Below the pieces are notes generated by a model, which did not search any database, was not told the DNA's origin, and was given only the letters and a program-made list of their open reading frames with translations. From positions 1-50,158 of the forward strand of contig JAUWQN010000003.1 in NCBI GenBank assembly GCA_030611045.1: 50,158 nt of DNA, in the 5' to 3' direction. Origin of the DNA: Methanosarcinales archaeon (GTDB lineage Archaea > Halobacteriota > Syntropharchaeia > Alkanophagales > Methanospirareceae). The position numbers and the translations under genes were made by a program. Shown in pieces: positions 49,325 through 50,158 of this stretch; position 1 is the stretch's first letter, and each line of letters starts with the position of its first letter.

Positions 49325-50040
49325 CCTGAAAGAGGGAAGACCGCTTTTGATACTATAAATGAGCAAACGGCAAATGAGTACCTCAAAACGATTAAATCCC
49401 TTAACAATACTTGCGCTTCAGTCAGAGATACGTCATCACTGTAATCACCGAACCAATCATTATCAACGCCAATCCTATGCCTATTATCGCTCTCTGCCAT
49501 CTCCCATTCGCTTTATCCTTCATCCAGCAGCATTCTTTTTTCGCCATCATTTATCCTTACCTTTACACCCTATTAAGTTCTTTGTGTAATCCCGAGCCCA
49601 ACAGTAGGAGTAACATTTCTAATTCCCCCATCGAGACCGAAGCAAACACAAAATAATTAACACTTACATCTCACAACTGTAAACTTTATATGTCCTCTGA
49701 CTACAATTGTTGTGGCTTGCAACATACACCGAAGTTATCTGCCATCCTGTTAAGAGGAAAGAAAAAATAGAGAGAAGGTTAGTTAATGCTATTCCCCTTC
49801 TCACCTTCACCCATAGGAATCACCACAAATGTTTGGTTTGGATACACTTCGATTCGGTTCTTCTCGATTCCGTCTTCTTGTATGATAATCAGTTGCTTTA
49901 ACAGGACCCACTAAAGCTGCCTGTTTGCTTTGTGTAAATGACTGCATAGCGCCTGTTCTTGCATCTATCACATAGATTTTGAAGATACCGTGTGCTTCGC
50001 CATATGGTTCGCATGTGAGTAACTGCTCAATATCTTGTGG

Positions 50041-50071
50041 GTTTATAAATACTAAACTCTAAATCCGAAAT
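50041..50071 (+). repeat. 31-bp dispersed repeat, copy 2
   Basis: gtttataaatactaaactctaaatccgaaat; see 29776-29806. Confidence 0.75.
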
Positions 50072-50086
50072 ACTAAACAAATCCAA

Positions 50087-50158
50087 ATGACCGAAATAAG
50101 AAATCCAAAACAGTATGATTTAGAAGAACGAACGCTAAAATTCGCAAAGGATGTGATA
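50087..50158 (+). CDS. Four-helix-bundle (23S rRNA IVS-like) protein, partial at window edge
   Basis: MTEIRNPKQYDLEERTLKFAKDVI..., typical N-terminus of the family; continues beyond the window. Confidence 0.75.
   Translation, partial: MTEIRNPKQYDLEERTLKFAKDVI

Noticed and set aside
49359-49656. Overlapping short ORFs on both strands, including a possible single-TM peptide on the minus strand (MMAKKECCWMKDKANGRWQRAIIGIGLALIMIGSVITVMTYL)
   Set aside because: Too short and no family recognised; cannot separate from decayed intergenic DNA.
1-50158. CRISPR arrays, cas genes, rRNA genes, prophage structural genes
   Set aside because: None seen: no regularly spaced repeats, no Cas motifs and no rRNA-like conserved blocks.

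Overview
The window is archaeal (euryarchaeotal) DNA. It carries F420-dependent methylene-H4MPT dehydrogenase (Mtd), Elp3, SRP54, archaeal-type IleS/ThrS/TrpS, a PAC2-family protein and a corrinoid protein with its RACo-type activator, which suggests a methanogen- or ANME/alkanotroph-related genome. I cannot confirm the lineage from sequence alone. Most of the window is ordinary housekeeping. The standout is a compact minus-strand locus (about 4480-9852) that reads as a pupylation-like system in an archaeon. It encodes an ARC/Mpa-type AAA+ ATPase with coiled coil, two divergent Dop/PafA (Pup deamidase/ligase) paralogues, and a small, highly charged protein ending in -Ser-Gly-Glu that looks like a Pup/UBact-type modifier. 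One paralogue has Cys in place of the conserved catalytic Asp. Accessory or decaying segments include two IS transposase remnants at the left edge, a HEPN-like protein next to an attC-like palindrome, a frameshifted response regulator, and an Lhr helicase pseudogene missing its RecA2 domain. A HicBA module sits between duplicated lhr tails, and there are several small dispersed repeats. No CRISPR array, rRNA or convincing tRNA was seen. All calls come from reading the sequence and remembered family motifs; no database search was run.
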